A stretch of DNA of 64,000 nucleotides from Spatholobus suberectus (GCA_004329165.1 QUWT01000252.1:298665-362664), one strand, 5' to 3'. Numbered from the stretch's first letter, positions 35,317 through 47,490 are shown. Notes: generated from the letters alone by a model not told the origin. Translations and numbers: made by a program.

Positions 35317-36624
35317 TTAAGAAGAACATAGGTTGGAAGATAACCAGTCCATTCCTAATACCAGATCTAATTTAGTTAAAGGTAAACAGATCAAATTTAT
35401 AGAAAAAGTTCTACCTTCTATAATAACTAGACAGTTTAAACATACACGAGAAGTAACAACAGGGATATTGGTAGGGGTAGAAACAACAAGGTCATAAGGT
35501 AAAAGTGAAACAGGAAAATTCAAATGCTTCACACAATCATTAGAAATAAATGAATGAGTTGCGCCTGAGTCGTATAGTACATTTAAGAGATTATCGTTTA
35601 TGACGCACTTACCCTGAATAAGGTCATCAGATATGGCCGCTTCAGTTCTGCTCATGGTAAAGACTCTACCATTGGTTCGAGGTCTACTAGCTGGAGCCTT
35701 TCCATTATTGTCATTGTTCTGTTCCTTCTTGGGCTTTGTACATATGCTGCTATAGTGGCCCTTCTCTCCACAATTGAAGCAGGTAATCGATGACTTGTTG
35801 CAATCCCTCTGATGGTGATGTCCTCCACAACGGTAGCATCGAATAGGAGTATTAAAACTCCCAACAGCAATAGTCCTTTGGCTGGATGTTCCGCCATTTG
35901 ATCTAGGTGGGGCATTGTATGGTTTCCTTTGCTCTAGAAAATTTTGTCTCTTGTTTCTTAGTGGTCCTCCACTTTTCCACTGGGTCTGCCTAGCTTTCAT
36001 ATCATCTTCATAGATTCTACAGCGATTCACCAAGGTAGGAAATTGGGCTATCTCAAGATACCCTACTGCCTGCTTGATGTCAAGCCTTAATCCACTCTCA
36101 AATTTGGAGCACCGTGACCTTTCATCAACTCCATTTTGAAAATAGGGGCAATATTTTGACAATTCATCAAATTTAGCAGCATATTCCCCAACACACATAT
36201 TATGCTGCTTCAACTCAAGGAATTCTATTTCTTTTCTTCGTCTTAAGTCTTCTGGAAAATACTTCCCCAGAAACTTCAAACGAAAAACTTCCCAAGTGAT
36301 TTGTCTTCCTCTAATTTCTTCTTGCTGCTTAGCGTACTTCCACCAATATTCTGCCTCTTCAGACAACATAAAGGTGGCATAATTCACTTTGTGTGCATCA
36401 GTGCACTCCATGGCAGTAAAGATTTTCTCGATCTCCGCAATCCAGTTTTGAGCACCATCAGGATTGAATCCGCCTTTGAATGTTGGAGGGTTGTTTTTGC
36501 GAAAAGCTGCAAGACCTCGATATTCTGTAGGTTCATTGTCTCGTCCTTGATTCATATTTTCAAGGACAGAAGTCATTCTTTCAAGTATTTGTTGAGTAGC
36601 ATCTCGATGTGGTCTTTCGGCCAT
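35317..36624 (-). CDS. gag-protease ORF of the Tekay-like element (435 aa, open)
   Basis: ATG at 36624 on the minus strand. Residues about 40-200 are capsid (NPPTFKGGFNPDGAQNWI, WWKYAK, EFLELKQHNMCVGEYAAKF). Two zinc knuckles follow, one atypical (C263-C275, CYRCGGHHHQRDC) and one canonical CX2CX4HX4C (C282-C295, CFNCGEKGHYSSIC). The protease has Y-D-S-G-A-T at 351-356 and LDLVLGMDWL near the end. It builds the retroelement particle and binds its RNA. The frame stops right after the protease where the pol frame would normally continue, so the fused gag-pol is lost although this part is intact. Confidence 0.93.
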   Translation of the reverse strand: MAERPHRDATQQILERMTSVLENMNQGRDNEPTEYRGLAAFRKNNPPTFKGGFNPDGAQNWIAEIEKIFTAMECTDAHKVNYATFMLSEEAEYWWKYAKQQEEIRGRQITWEVFRLKFLGKYFPEDLRRRKEIEFLELKQHNMCVGEYAAKFDELSKYCPYFQNGVDERSRCSKFESGLRLDIKQAVGYLEIAQFPTLVNRCRIYEDDMKARQTQWKSGGPLRNKRQNFLEQRKPYNAPPRSNGGTSSQRTIAVGSFNTPIRCYRCGGHHHQRDCNKSSITCFNCGEKGHYSSICTKPKKEQNNDNNGKAPASRPRTNGRVFTMSRTEAAISDDLIQGKCVINDNLLNVLYDSGATHSFISNDCVKHLNFPVSLLPYDLVVSTPTNIPVVTSRVCLNCLVIIEGRTFSINLICLPLTKLDLVLGMDWLSSNLCSS

Positions 36625-37016
36625 TGTCTAAAAAAGAGAATCAATGTCTTAGTTCCTTGCTTTGAATAAAACCATATGTTAGGTGAGTAAAAATAATATG
36701 TGAAATAGTACACCAGATAGATTCCCAGGAAAGAGAGGTGGGTCACAATGGACGCTCTTAAGTACCAAGTCTTTCCTAGCCAGAACCTAACTAGATATGC
36801 ACTAATCACTTCTACTAAACCCAACAGCTAACATTTGGTATATTCTTAGCAAAGTCTTCAATTGCGTGCGCAGACCACTTTCCGCAAAGTTGGACGTCCA
36901 AAACGAATATAAGAACAAACAATTCATCTTTCATTCCTGTTTTATCAACAGTGAATGAATGAACACACAGCACAAGAATGGTCAAGGCCATACTCCAGGC
37001 TTTGACAGACAGAACT
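36625..37016 (-). other. Leader between primer site and gag of the Tekay-like element
   Basis: About 390 bp of untranslated leader on the minus strand. No motif beyond the primer site was recognised. Confidence 0.7.
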
Positions 37017-37028
37017 GCTCTGATACCA
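37017..37028 (-). promoter_or_regulatory. Primer-binding site, initiator tRNA-Met type
   Basis: TGGTATCAGAGC on the minus strand, four bases after the end of the 5' LTR. It is complementary to the 3' end of plant initiator tRNA-Met, the usual first-strand primer of this lineage. Confidence 0.95.
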
Positions 37029-37032
37029 CTAA

Positions 37033-39813
37033 TGTAACACCTATTTAATTTTAAATATAATTCATATTAATTTAGTTATTAAGTTTAAGTAAATAAAAAT
37101 GTGTGTAAAATTTTTCCAGTTTTAAAAGAAATTCCAAACTTAACAGAATTTGGAAATGGTAATAAAATATGAAAGATATATACATATATTTCATAAAACT
37201 GTACATCATGGTTTGAGTAATACATAACAGTCAGAAAACAAAAGTACATCGAAATACATATACTACCTAGCCCACTATATACATCAAAAGAGATCCTATA
37301 CAGAGCAGTATTTATCTACTCTATCCCTTATACAAAAAGAAAATACTATAGGTCTTCAGGTCCTCCCCCGTTGAGATGTTCTCTATCTCGTACTCAACAT
37401 CACGGAGCGTTAATGTCGTCTTCAATAATCACGACCAATCATACACAAAAGAAAATAATGGAGTGAGGTGTTTTGTTCTAAAATCACTTTTACATGTGCG
37501 GTAGGAAATCTACCATAAAACAAAGATAAAACACAACTGACAACACAAGAGATCCTAAGGTTCATTCTAAGTTGTATCCGACTACACTTGACTAGGTATG
37601 GATCCATACTTCCCATTAGTGGGTAATAGTTCTCAACAGAACTTGGGAAGTGACTGGGAGTACATATACCTCTCTCAACACCATCACATGGTACAGTCCT
37701 CGTCATCATTGAAGAACAAAATAACAATTTAGAATATCCATTTATAGAGGTATACTCTCAAACCAATCCTGGAATGCTGAGCAGTTGTCTGGGTTATCGA
37801 GTTTGGTCAGGTGAATATCCCGGCTCAAGGGCGCTACCCTGGCCATTGGGACTTTCACCACTCGATGCCTACCCCAAGACCTCCGCAAGTGGGTCCCTGT
37901 CTTTCATTCCTTAGCGTACCAAACTGTGGCTTCCCTAGCAGGGTGCCATGCCACTGCATGTCACTTGCTTTATATTACTCACTAATTTATCACTTCCTAA
38001 TTTCTCAAATAGAGGTTTCCCTGGTCTCATTTAATTTGAGCACTAGTATAATCAACATTTCTGCCTTATTTTGCAGAAATTACACTATACCAAAATTTTA
38101 ACAGAATAACGATATAACAATTATAGTATAATTACTAAAATTTTGGCAGAATAACAACTAAACAAATGCATTTTGATTTTCTAAATTTGAGCAGAGTAAC
38201 AGCTCAGTAAATGTATTTTTATTTTCTAAAATTGAACAGAGTAACAGCTTAGCAAGTAAAATTTAATAATTTAAATTTGAGCAGAGTAACAATTTAATAA
38301 TCATGATTTAATAATTTAAATTTGGGCAGAGTAATAACTTAGTAAAAATTAAAGTTTAACTTTAAATAATAACAATACTAAAATTTAAGCCTAAACGGGT
38401 TTAGGGGAAAACCCTTCTTACCAACATGTAAAGTGACAGTAATTTAGAACCAACCCCACTCCCCCCATTACCTCTAAGATAGTTGATGAAGAGGATGGAA
38501 TTGTTGGTGTAAAGCTTCTAGGAGGAGAAATTCTACTAGTTGAAAACTAGCAAAACTTTAACATAAAAACTAGATAAAAAAATATTTTAGAGAGAGAAAA
38601 CTTTAGAAAGAGAAGCTCTCTAGCTTGGGAGAGGAAAGGATGAGTGAAAATCTGAAAACTTTGAGGCCTATTTATAGAAGAAGGAGGGGCGTTAGGTCTC
38701 CAAAGATTTACATCACCCATTATGTCACTATTATGTCATAAATCTAATTTTTATTTATTTTTAATCCATTTTAGGGACACATATCTCCAATAGGTGGTGA
38801 ATCACCTATTTTAGGGTTGGGGATGTGCTCCACCAGTTGTCCCAAGCCTCCATGTGTCAAATTTTATCTGTAGGTGAATTAAGCAGTACCGACAAAAATG
38901 CCTAAACTTGAAAAAATTAGCTTTTAATATCAAAATAACGTATTTTAATGCAAAACTGGACAAATACATTAATTTTCATCAAAAATAAATTTCTAATAAT
39001 AAATTTTAATTTTTATTAATTTATTTCAAATTATATGTATTTATTTTGTATTTTTAAGCTAGAAAATCTATTTTAATTCATTAAATACCAACATGTTTAT
39101 CAAAATTCTAAAATTAAATATTTTACCCATAATTAAACTAAAATTACCATTTTCACCCTTTTTGAATGTCAAACCAGTACTGGCTGGCTTATTAGACACG
39201 TAGGGGCATTTTGGTCATTTTACACAGAAATTCCAGAAAATTCCCAAAAATTCCCAACATTATATTTTAATATATATGACATAATTCGAAGCTCAAATTG
39301 ACATTTTAATTTCAATTAAATCTTTTCCTCATGTCAGTTCTTAATGTTGAGAAATAGGGACAAAATTATCATTTTTCTAATTTCTCCGGGCTCCGGCTCG
39401 GAAAAATTATTAAAAATCACGATTAAATAGCTCTTGAAATTTTGAACAAAATGGTGGGAGTCAAAATTTCAAAATTCCTTTCCGATTTTTCAGAATTGTG
39501 TTGCCAAATATATATAAAAAACAATGGAAGAATTGAAATAGGATTATTATATTTTTCACTACTTTTCCCTCAAAATAAAGTTTTTATAATGAGAGATACT
39601 TAATATAAAATTTTCAAAATATTTTGAGGTCAAAAAGTCTCCGGTTGGTTCCCATAGTCAACTAGGGGTATTTTTGTCATTTTACAAAAATTATCTCAAT
39701 AAATTCTAGAAAATTTTCTAAAATTATTATTAATTGTTCTAAATACATTGATGACTTAAAAACAATTTTTAAATATACAGAATAATTTAATATACAAAAA
39801 TAGGGGTGTTATA
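37033..39813 (-). repeat. 5' LTR of the Tekay-like element (2,781 bp)
   Basis: On the minus strand it starts at 39813 with TATAACACCCC (a mutated TGTAACACC) and ends GGTGTTACA at 37033, next to the primer site. Nearly identical to 29455-32232. Confidence 0.95.
38668..38677 (-). promoter_or_regulatory. TATA box of the 5' LTR
   Basis: CTATAAATAG on the minus strand, followed about 35-50 nt later by a CT-rich start region. The same box sits at the same relative place in the LTRs at 31091-31100, 50247-50256 (plus), 27906-27914, 13988-13997 and 41316-41325. Position implies a U3 of about 1.1 kb and a long transcribed R-U5. Confidence 0.75.
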
Positions 39814-39989
39814 GTTTGCATGTGACTAATGAATAAATGAAGGCAAATTTTATACTATTTTTTAGATTCATATAATGGAGCAAGTACATAATAGTTGAAG
39901 TTTTGTGAGTGATCGTGACATTATTAATCTTTAATGTCAATTTTCACTCAAACTGCCAATAAAAGATTGATAATAGTTGTTATAGAAAA

Positions 39990-42170
39990 AGGGTGAGGTT
40001 TCATAAAGCCTTATTTATTTTCTTAACAGGTTTAAAACATAAATACATAATTATTAAACAATCATACATAGGGAATCCCAGGGTCTAACCTACGTTATGA
40101 TAACTCAATCATACACTTTTACTGACGTACGAATCCATACCCATCGTTGATGATTCACCTTAATCATCAGGAATCACTGGGAAGTGATTGGAGTTCGTAT
40201 AACCCCTCACAAGGTACAGATATCCATGTCGCAATCATCATCCTTGAGGAAAGGGCTTCATGCCCATCAAGGGTATACACTCCACCAATCTCGGTGACGC
40301 TAAGCAAGCGTTAAGGTTACCAAGCCGATTTACATGATTTATCTCGGCTCAAGTATGCTATCCTGGCCATTGGGACGTTCACAACTCAATACCTTTGCCA
40401 TGATGACCCGAACAATGGTCCCTGTCTTTCACCCATAGTGTACCAAACTGTAACTTCTCAAAACACAGGCACTCATTGTTCACAGCATGGTCCCATCACA
40501 ACAGAGGGTTCCCACAATTTGTTCTCTAAATCGCATGAGACACTTTCTGGACAATTCAGAAGAGTTTCAAAATCATGTATTCATCATTCATAATAATCAC
40601 ATGACTTAATGAGCATATTGAGTTTCATCAATAAAATTTCATACACATGATTCAAGAAATCAAATATACAGGCACAATGCAAGCGTAGTATTTAAATTAT
40701 TTGATTTATTCTTCTTCTTTTCTAATTTCTCAACTTAAATTAATTTTAAAAGAAAAACTTTCTAACTGTAAATATAGTTGGTATTGGGTGATTATTTTAC
40801 AAATTAAACCAAATATTAAGAGTAACCCCTTTCTGATGTGGAAGATTAGATTACACTGCAACCACAGAGCATACTAAGGATTCTCTTAAAATGTGATCAT
40901 TTCCTAATTTAATTGACAAAATTTAAGATTAAACTTAACAATAATTAGAATCATAAATCCATATAATAAAATTTAAAGTAACATGACATTAAGCTAAAAA
41001 TAAATAACATGGCATAATGAAATAACTTAAAATAAAAAGGATTGGGGGCCAATCTAACAACAATAGCCCATTAAGAAATGAAAATAGAAGCTTAACCCCA
41101 CTCTCCCCCTTACCTAGTGACAATATTAGTGGAGCTTGAGGATAAAAGAAGAGGCCAAGGTATATAAAGCTAAAGTTCAACGGTGGATTTATGGTGGAAG
41201 AATTTTGCAGGAGTTTTGGCTATTGGAGGGGGAGGAAGATCTTGGATCTAAACCAAGACAAAGAGGGAGAATTGTTGTGAAGGAAAGTGGTGAAGAGAAT
41301 GGGGAGGGTGATCCGATATTTATAGTGCAAATATAATTTAATTTAGAATTAAACTTTTACACTTATCTACACAAAATTCAACTTTGGTGGGATTTTACCA
41401 TGGCCAAGTCAATTTTGGTGTGCGCCCACCATGGTTGAACCTGGAAATGTAGGCAGGAGGTCAGAAAAACTATTTTTTTATTTAGTATAATTATTACATA
41501 TTAAAAATAATTAAATATTAGTTTATTGTGGGAAAATTAGAGTGGGCTTTTGGTGTGGATTTAGGCCAAACCAGCCATACCACGTGAAAGGGTATACATT
41601 TGGGAGTCTCACAAAATTGTTTCAGAATTTTTTCATTTATATATTAATTATAGTAATTATTCTACTAGAAAAACTAATTAATTAACTAATAAATCAGGTT
41701 TTTGCTAAATTATTATGATTCTCATATTTTTAATTATTTCTCCCTCAAAATAATATTTCTATAATTAAAATATACTTAACATAAAATTTTTAAAATATTT
41801 TGAGGTCAAAAAGTGTCCAATTAACCTCTACAGTTAACTAGGGGCATTTTAGTCTTTTTACAAAAACATTCTCAAAAAATTCTCAAAATAGTCATTATCT
41901 ATTCTAAGAATATTTATGGCTTAAAAATAAATTTTAAACATTTTTAGCCATTTTATTAATTTATCTCAATATTTGACCTTTTTTTGGACAAAATGGCCAT
42001 TTTACCATTTCTATGCCTGGTTCAGAAATTTTTTTAAAATTTAAACTTAATAGTATTTATCAATACAAAGACAATCGTAGAGTTAGATGTTTGAAATCAA
42101 ATTCGATTCTCTAGAATTAATTATAGCATAAATAGAAAATAGTTCAATGAATAAAAGTAGGGGTTTTACA
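39990..42170 (-). mobile_element. Truncated LTR, Tekay-like family 2 (A)
   Basis: Ends (plus) AGTAGGGGTTTTACA at 42170 and aligns backward with the solo LTR 11498-14824 to about 39990. There the match stops, some 500 bases short of the LTR's other terminus, and no target duplication is found. On its own strand its start abuts an interrupted gag gene without a polypurine tract, so it looks like an insertion into that gag whose far end was later lost. The same structure is at 60410-62571, hence older than the duplication. Confidence 0.75.
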
Positions 42171-42498
42171 TCAAGACTTGCTCAAATTTAATACACTTCT
42201 GCTTTTCATCCAATTGGTTGCATAGGTGCCTTGAGAACCTAGCCAACTCCTCAAATTTGGCCACATATTGGCCGACTAACGAGCTTCGTTGCTATAGTTG
42301 TAAAAACTCAACCTTTTTCTATTTCCTGAAGCTATAGGGAAAATACTTGTCCAAGTTTGTAGCCTTGAAGTTCTCCCAGGTAATAGTAGTCTCCAAGTTC
42401 AACATCCTCCCCTTGGCACCTCTCTACCAATTCTTCACTTCATCCTGCAACATAAAGGTGGCGTAGATAACTTTTTGTTCTTTAATGCACGACACCAC

Positions 42499-43606
42499 TA
42501 GGGGTGGCAAATAGATGGATTGGATAAATTTTTAGTCAGATTATAATGGATTAGATAAAAATAATTCATTAATCCATTTTGATCCAGTAAAAATTTGTTT
42601 AAAAAATTCAATTCATTCATGATCCACCTAATAATATCCACCCAATCCATATGTTAACAATCTCTTTGTGGATGGATATCCAATCCATCCATAAAATTAA
42701 TATATTTTAAAAACTAAATAGTTTTTATTTTTAAAATATTCTCTACTTTCTATCTCCTCTTTCAAATCCAATCCACAATCAAATTTTAAAATTATTTAAA
42801 TTTCAGTTTAGGATTTACAGAAAAAGAAAATAATAAAAGAACTAAAATAATGAAATTCGCAATCATACGCTAGTATATGCTTGGGATCTATATTCACAAA
42901 AAATGTTGATTTGGATCTTTTTGTAATTTAAAAAAAAAAAGATTTTTGATGGGTACATATGAAATAAATTGTGAACTATATATAAAAGGTGTTTTCAGCC
43001 ATGTTTCTAAAATTACAATGGTCAACGACAATTGTTGTGTATCTTCTTTTAGTTTCATTATATGTTTATCATTTATTTGCCTTGTTCATCTTTGTCGTAT
43101 GTTATCAACCAGGGGCTAACTTCTTTTTAAACTTTTGGATGTTTAATTTTTTTTTTGAAAACTGAACTATGTGTTTTTATTCTTTATTGTACAATCATTT
43201 TGATGTTAAGTTAATTAATCTGCTCAATCGATAGTTTAACGTGAGCGAAGTGGTTTTTTTTTTGGCATTTCCCTATTTTTCAATTCAAATAGTGGAGAGA
43301 GAGAAGAAGAAAGATAGAGAGGGAGAAAGTGGGGAGAGAAGGGTAGTGAGGAGAGAAAAGAGAAAGTAGACTGAGAGCATTAGAAAAATAAATATAAAAA
43401 AATTATGTTGGATTAATTTTAATCCATTAAGTATTAATTAGATAATCCATTGGATTTGAAAATAAAAGTGGATGGATTTTTATCCATCCATTTAATTGTG
43501 TGATTCATCTAATCCGACCCAAGTCTTTTTTATTTTAACAACTAGATGGATTGGATTGAATTTTACATGGATAAATTGGGATAAATGAATAATTTTGCCA
43601 CCCTTA
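42499..43606. mobile_element. hAT-type MITE 1, 1,108 bp, inside gag (A)
   Basis: Terminal inverted repeats TAGGGGTGGCAAA and TTTTGCCACCCTTA, with further subterminal GGATTGGAT/ATCCAATCC copies in both arms. Flanks GACACCAC and GGCACCAT each differ by one base from GACACCAT, the sequence expected from the uninterrupted gag frame: an 8-bp target duplication as in hAT elements. No transposase. Copy B has it at 62900. Confidence 0.85.
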
Positions 43607-43637
43607 GGCACCATCTCAAACTTATTCTCCATCTCTT

Positions 43638-43836
43638 AGTAAAGTTGTCAAAAATGGCTCTACTCATTGGGTTAACCCGATGGCCCACCAAGGTGGGTTC
43701 AGAAATATATGGACTAAAAGGAATTAGGCCAGTTTGGTTGACCCGATATTAAGGATATGGGCTAGGTTGGGGTGGCCCACTTCCCACCTTTTGGCTTGTT
43801 GAGCCGGGCTAGGCTATGCAGCCCATTTTGACATAT
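43638..43836. mobile_element. hAT-type MITE 2, about 199 bp, inside gag
   Basis: Ends AAGTTGTCAAAAATGG and CCCATTTTGACATAT form inverted repeats. CCATCTCTT is present on both sides (43629-43637 and 43837-43845), containing an 8-bp hAT-type target duplication. The interior has GGGCTAGG and GGCCCAC motifs. Removing it restores the gag frame. Confidence 0.85.
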
Positions 43837-44107
43837 CCATCTCTTGGAGCCAAGATTCAGCTACTGATGTGTCATACTCTGTCTTAAAGGATGGTGGGAG
43901 ATTCTTTTGAAATTCAGAGAATCTAGCATTCTAAACCCCACTCCCTTGGTTGTTAGCCTTTGTGGAGCCTGCCGAAGTTCCCCTCAAAACCTAGTTGAGA
44001 AGGTTATTGGTTGATGCAATTTGCTCTCTTATGGCATTAGCCATTATTTCCATAGGTGGTACCTTGGGAGTGCATGGGTTCTTAGGTGGTCTTCCTCTTT
44101 CCACCAT

Positions 44108-45295
44108 GTTCTTTACCTATACTGCACCAAATATTGAGTTGATCAAGCTCAATACATAGTAATCAAGTAAGGCAGAATCCCTGGCAAGAACAAACAAGAC
44201 TAACAAACTACTCAAACTATCACACATCATCCATTGTCCAAAGGATTAAACTACTTTGATGCTAAAACATACTACCTTAAAAGGTATTACCTTAAGCTTA
44301 TACATTGTAATCATCAGAGGGCAGATAATAGAAAAATATATATAAGGATATCACAATATGTTATGCCATTACTCATGAAATTCACCCAAAGAAGACACCT
44401 TAGTCAATTAGCATGCATCTTTTTCTTTACATAAGCTTTTGGTCTTCCATTGGCGTCTGGAAGGGTTACTAACCTCCCTTTCTCAATGGGGACTCCTTAA
44501 TATTCTCACATATTCACATCATGTCCCTAAACAGCATTTCAGTACACATCAATGTTAATAAAACATCATAAAATGATATGAATAGTAAGCAATTCTAGGC
44601 GAAGTAATAGTCTTGCTCAGTGCTGGTCCCTAACACTTAGCGCCAAACCACGAAACTCCAAGATTAGTTCCAGGGGTCTCATACGTAGTGTGGAAGTCCC
44701 CATGCTCAACACCAAACTTGCCACTTAGCGCTAAACCACCAGACTCTAAAGTTAAGGGCTTCAAAAGTTCCACATTTAGCACGGAAAGATCCACGCTTAG
44801 CTCGAGACAATAAACCTTTGCTTTCCTGACTGCGAGTCTCACACTTAGAGCAGAAATCCCAAGCTTAGCATGGACTACGACTGAAGCATAGCACAGGGAG
44901 TTGCAATTTTGCAACTCCTTGGCCATTAATGGCTTTCCAAAGTCCCAACCATTGTAGATGCAACATAAGTGATCCCTTAAAGTAGTAAATGTAAACCCCC
45001 CCTTCTTTTCAACCCTTAATCCATGTAAACACCCAAATCCCTAAATGTTTCTCATGTGAAGGTTTAAGATTTAAATCCACAAATCAAACCACAAAAATGC
45101 AAAGACAACAAAGGAAAAAGGGAAGAAAATGAAACGGAAGCACCCATATATAAGTTCCAAGAAGGATTGAATGTATAGGTGTCCCTTGCTCCTTCTCCTT
45201 CTTCTTTCTCTTCTCCTTTCTCTTTTCTAAGACTAGAGGTGTGTGTGAAAGAAAGTGAGGGTGAAAGATGGGTTTTAAGTTGATATGAATGCCAA
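44108..45295 (-). mobile_element. 5' part (leader/LTR region) of the old gypsy element, start of copy B
   Basis: Lies 5' of the gag ATG at 44107 on the minus strand and matches 9590-10745. It contains repeated CTTAGCGCCAAACCAC-like motifs (44635-44810) and a TTCTCCTTCTTCTTTCTC tract near 45,190-45,230. No primer site or LTR ends were found, so the extent is uncertain. Confidence 0.5.
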
Positions 45296-47490
45296 CTGGA
45301 AATTTTTTAATGATTCCTAGATGGAATTATTTAGTTGATACTGAACCTACGGATAATGGGAATTCAAACTCAAAACACGTGTTTTTCTTAGATGTTGACC
45401 ATTCCTGTGATGGTAATGAGTTAGAAACAGAGGAGGAGCATTCAACATTTATAAGTAAGTTATGCATATTTAAGCTTTTTTATCTTTAAATATGACATAA
45501 ATACACAATTCTAAAACATTATCACTTTGGTCTAATGCTTAACTATTGGGGGAGAGTCGTGACAAGATTGGGTGGCTACAATAAGCTATTCATTCTTTTT
45601 TAAGTGCTAAATCACTTATACAATTATTGAGCAGATTTTGGATGAATGATTAGATATAGTATAAGCACATTGTAATTTCACACCCACGCACATATAGAGA
45701 GAGAGCATTGAAGATTCCTGAATTGTAATAATTTAACATTTTAATGATGCATTATGGATAAAGCAAAATGCCTGAATTATTTGGTTTTAACATGAACTCA
45801 AGTAAAACCCCTCTTGGACCATTATTTTTGGGGATGATATTAAAAAAAAGGGGATTGACTTATCACAATTTTTTTATAACCTACCTCTATACATAAAAAT
45901 AATGGTAAAGAATAAGGAAATTGGGTGAAAGAGTATTTTTTAAAAAGCACATTCTAAGAGGTCTCCATATCCATTTGTAAGGCCAGGTTGCGTCTGTGGC
46001 ACACACGATTTGGGTCTTAAGCACATGTTTGGTAGCAAGATCTTTTGGACATGTACTGAGTTTGAATGTATTTCTTAATGGAAAATCCATCTGCTTATGT
46101 TTGTTTGTGTGCTTATTCAAGGCTATAGTTGTTAGAAAGTGAAAATAAAGCAGGAATGCTGTTTTGATTTTCAACCAATGTTGGTGCAAAATTGCTTTTA
46201 CGAGCCTATTTCTATAAGGAGTGGAAAAATTTGTAAGGTAAGAATTATCCAATACTTGCATATTTTGTTATTAGCATTCATGTTGAAATGGTTTTCATTA
46301 CAACATTGTCACATCTAAATGTTTAATTTGTTCAAGCAATCATACTTGAAGTTGAGATTGAGATGGGTGCTCATGGAATGAAGAAATTATTTGGTAAAAA
46401 TGGGAAGAAGGAAGCTTATTCTAAAATGCAAGATTTAAGGGGTACGCTTCTTTTATTAAATGACACTTTGCCCGAAGTTAGCACTAACACATAAAATGAC
46501 GAAATTATGCCACTGCAATGAAGAAGTAGTAGTTTTGCAGCATGTCTATCATTGTTATATATGCTCAATCAGAGTCCCTGATGTTGGTTGAAGTGTTATG
46601 TACTGTTGGACAGATTTTGATACAAAAAAAAATAGTTCAATAATTGCCTTTTTTTTTATTCATATAAACTGTTTTGGTTTAAGAGTTTAGGGAGAAAAGA
46701 TGAAAAATACATCGTTAATTTATGAGGTGCAATATGAACTACTATCATTAAAGGTATGAGTGTGGATTTTTGCGTTGTGGATTGCTATGTGGACTGTTGT
46801 TGGGTGCACAAGTAGAATATCTTGGGCTAAGTATAAATAACTGTCTCATGAATGATTTCTCGGATGCTAGTGGCTCCATTGCTAGCATTTTGTGTCTTGC
46901 GTGTCATGACTAGGGTGCTTTGTGGCTGCTACTTTTAAAGCCATAATGATTAGTAGCAGGGGATGCAATTCTTACAATTATATATAGACAAAATGCTGTG
47001 GTAATTAGGCTGTAAACAAGTAGCAGATTGCTTTGCAGGATGGGTGTACTATATGTTAGTGTAGTTTGGGGGAATTGTTATGACTAATGCAACACGGGCT
47101 TTGTTTGGCTATTGTATTTTGCGGTTGGAATAGGTCGATGGGCATAGCTTGTGCTCCAATCCTAATCACCCTCATCATGAATAAATTCTTTTTTTTGTCT
47201 TCCCAAAAGAAATATTTCTTTTTAACTAGAATGATGGTTTAAATAAGAATTAGATCATACTATTGTTATAGGTAGGTGATAAAACATTTGTATAATAAAA
47301 ATCTAAGTCTCAGGACTTGATTATAATAATTAAAATTTAAAGAGGTAATTTTTGAAAAATCACTAGAGAACACAATCATATGTTGATTATGAGGAGTGAG
47401 GATAAAAGAGTTGCGTTCAGTGATTGTATTCTAATAGTAATAGGTAGGATTCAACTCTCCTGCGCTGCACTAAATACAATTGAACTTTTT
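45296..47490. other. Unassigned duplicated sequence (B)
   Basis: Matches copy A 10746-11497 and 14825-16420, holding the empty site of the A solo LTR at 46037-46041 and lacking 130 bp present in A. The frames here (45289-45489, 45887-46261) show no recognisable domain. Confidence 0.35.

Larger units (their letters stand above)
29455..39813 (-). mobile_element. Complete Tekay-like Ty3/gypsy (chromovirus) retrotransposon, 10,359 bp, target duplication GTTTG
   Basis: Two direct LTRs (29455-32232 and 37033-39813) enclose a 4.8-kb internal region with gag-protease and pol on the minus strand, a tRNA-Met type primer site and a polypurine tract. GTTTG flanks it at 29450-29454 and 39814-39818; copy B has the empty site TTGGTTTGTATGTG at 60231. 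A hand count over the first about 415 bp of the two LTRs gives 5 differences, far fewer than the A/B divergence, so the insertion is younger than the duplication. gag-protease is open but pol has several stops and frameshifts, so the element cannot make its own enzymes. Confidence 0.95.
9503..44026 (+). repeat. Copy A of a tandem segmental duplication (about 17.5 kb without later insertions)
   Basis: From TTATGGTATTAGCC near 9,503 the sequence runs parallel to that from 44,030 (TTATGGCATTAGCC) to the window end, in the same order and orientation. Removing four insertions unique to this copy (11498-14824, 22020-22430, 25883-28777, 29455-39813, each with one target copy) leaves about 17.5 kb. 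Copy B minus its own insertion accounts for about 17.1 kb up to the window edge. Divergence counted by hand in one 432-bp ORF is 19 substitutions. Confidence 0.92.
42171..44107 (-). pseudogene. gag relic of an old Ty3/gypsy element, split by two MITEs and an LTR (A/B junction)
   Basis: Minus strand, ATG at 44107 (MVERGRPPKNPCTP). 43920-43850 has FQKNLPPSFK and AESWLQE. The frame resumes across the MITE at 43638-43836 and again beyond 42499-43606 with VIYATFMLQDE, then TITWENFKA, YFPYSFRK and VAKFEELARF, and is cut at 42171 by the truncated LTR. Several TAG/TAA stops occur. Capsid gene of a gypsy element. It runs without a break across the border between copy A and copy B near 44,027, which bears on how the duplication arose. 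Confidence 0.8.
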
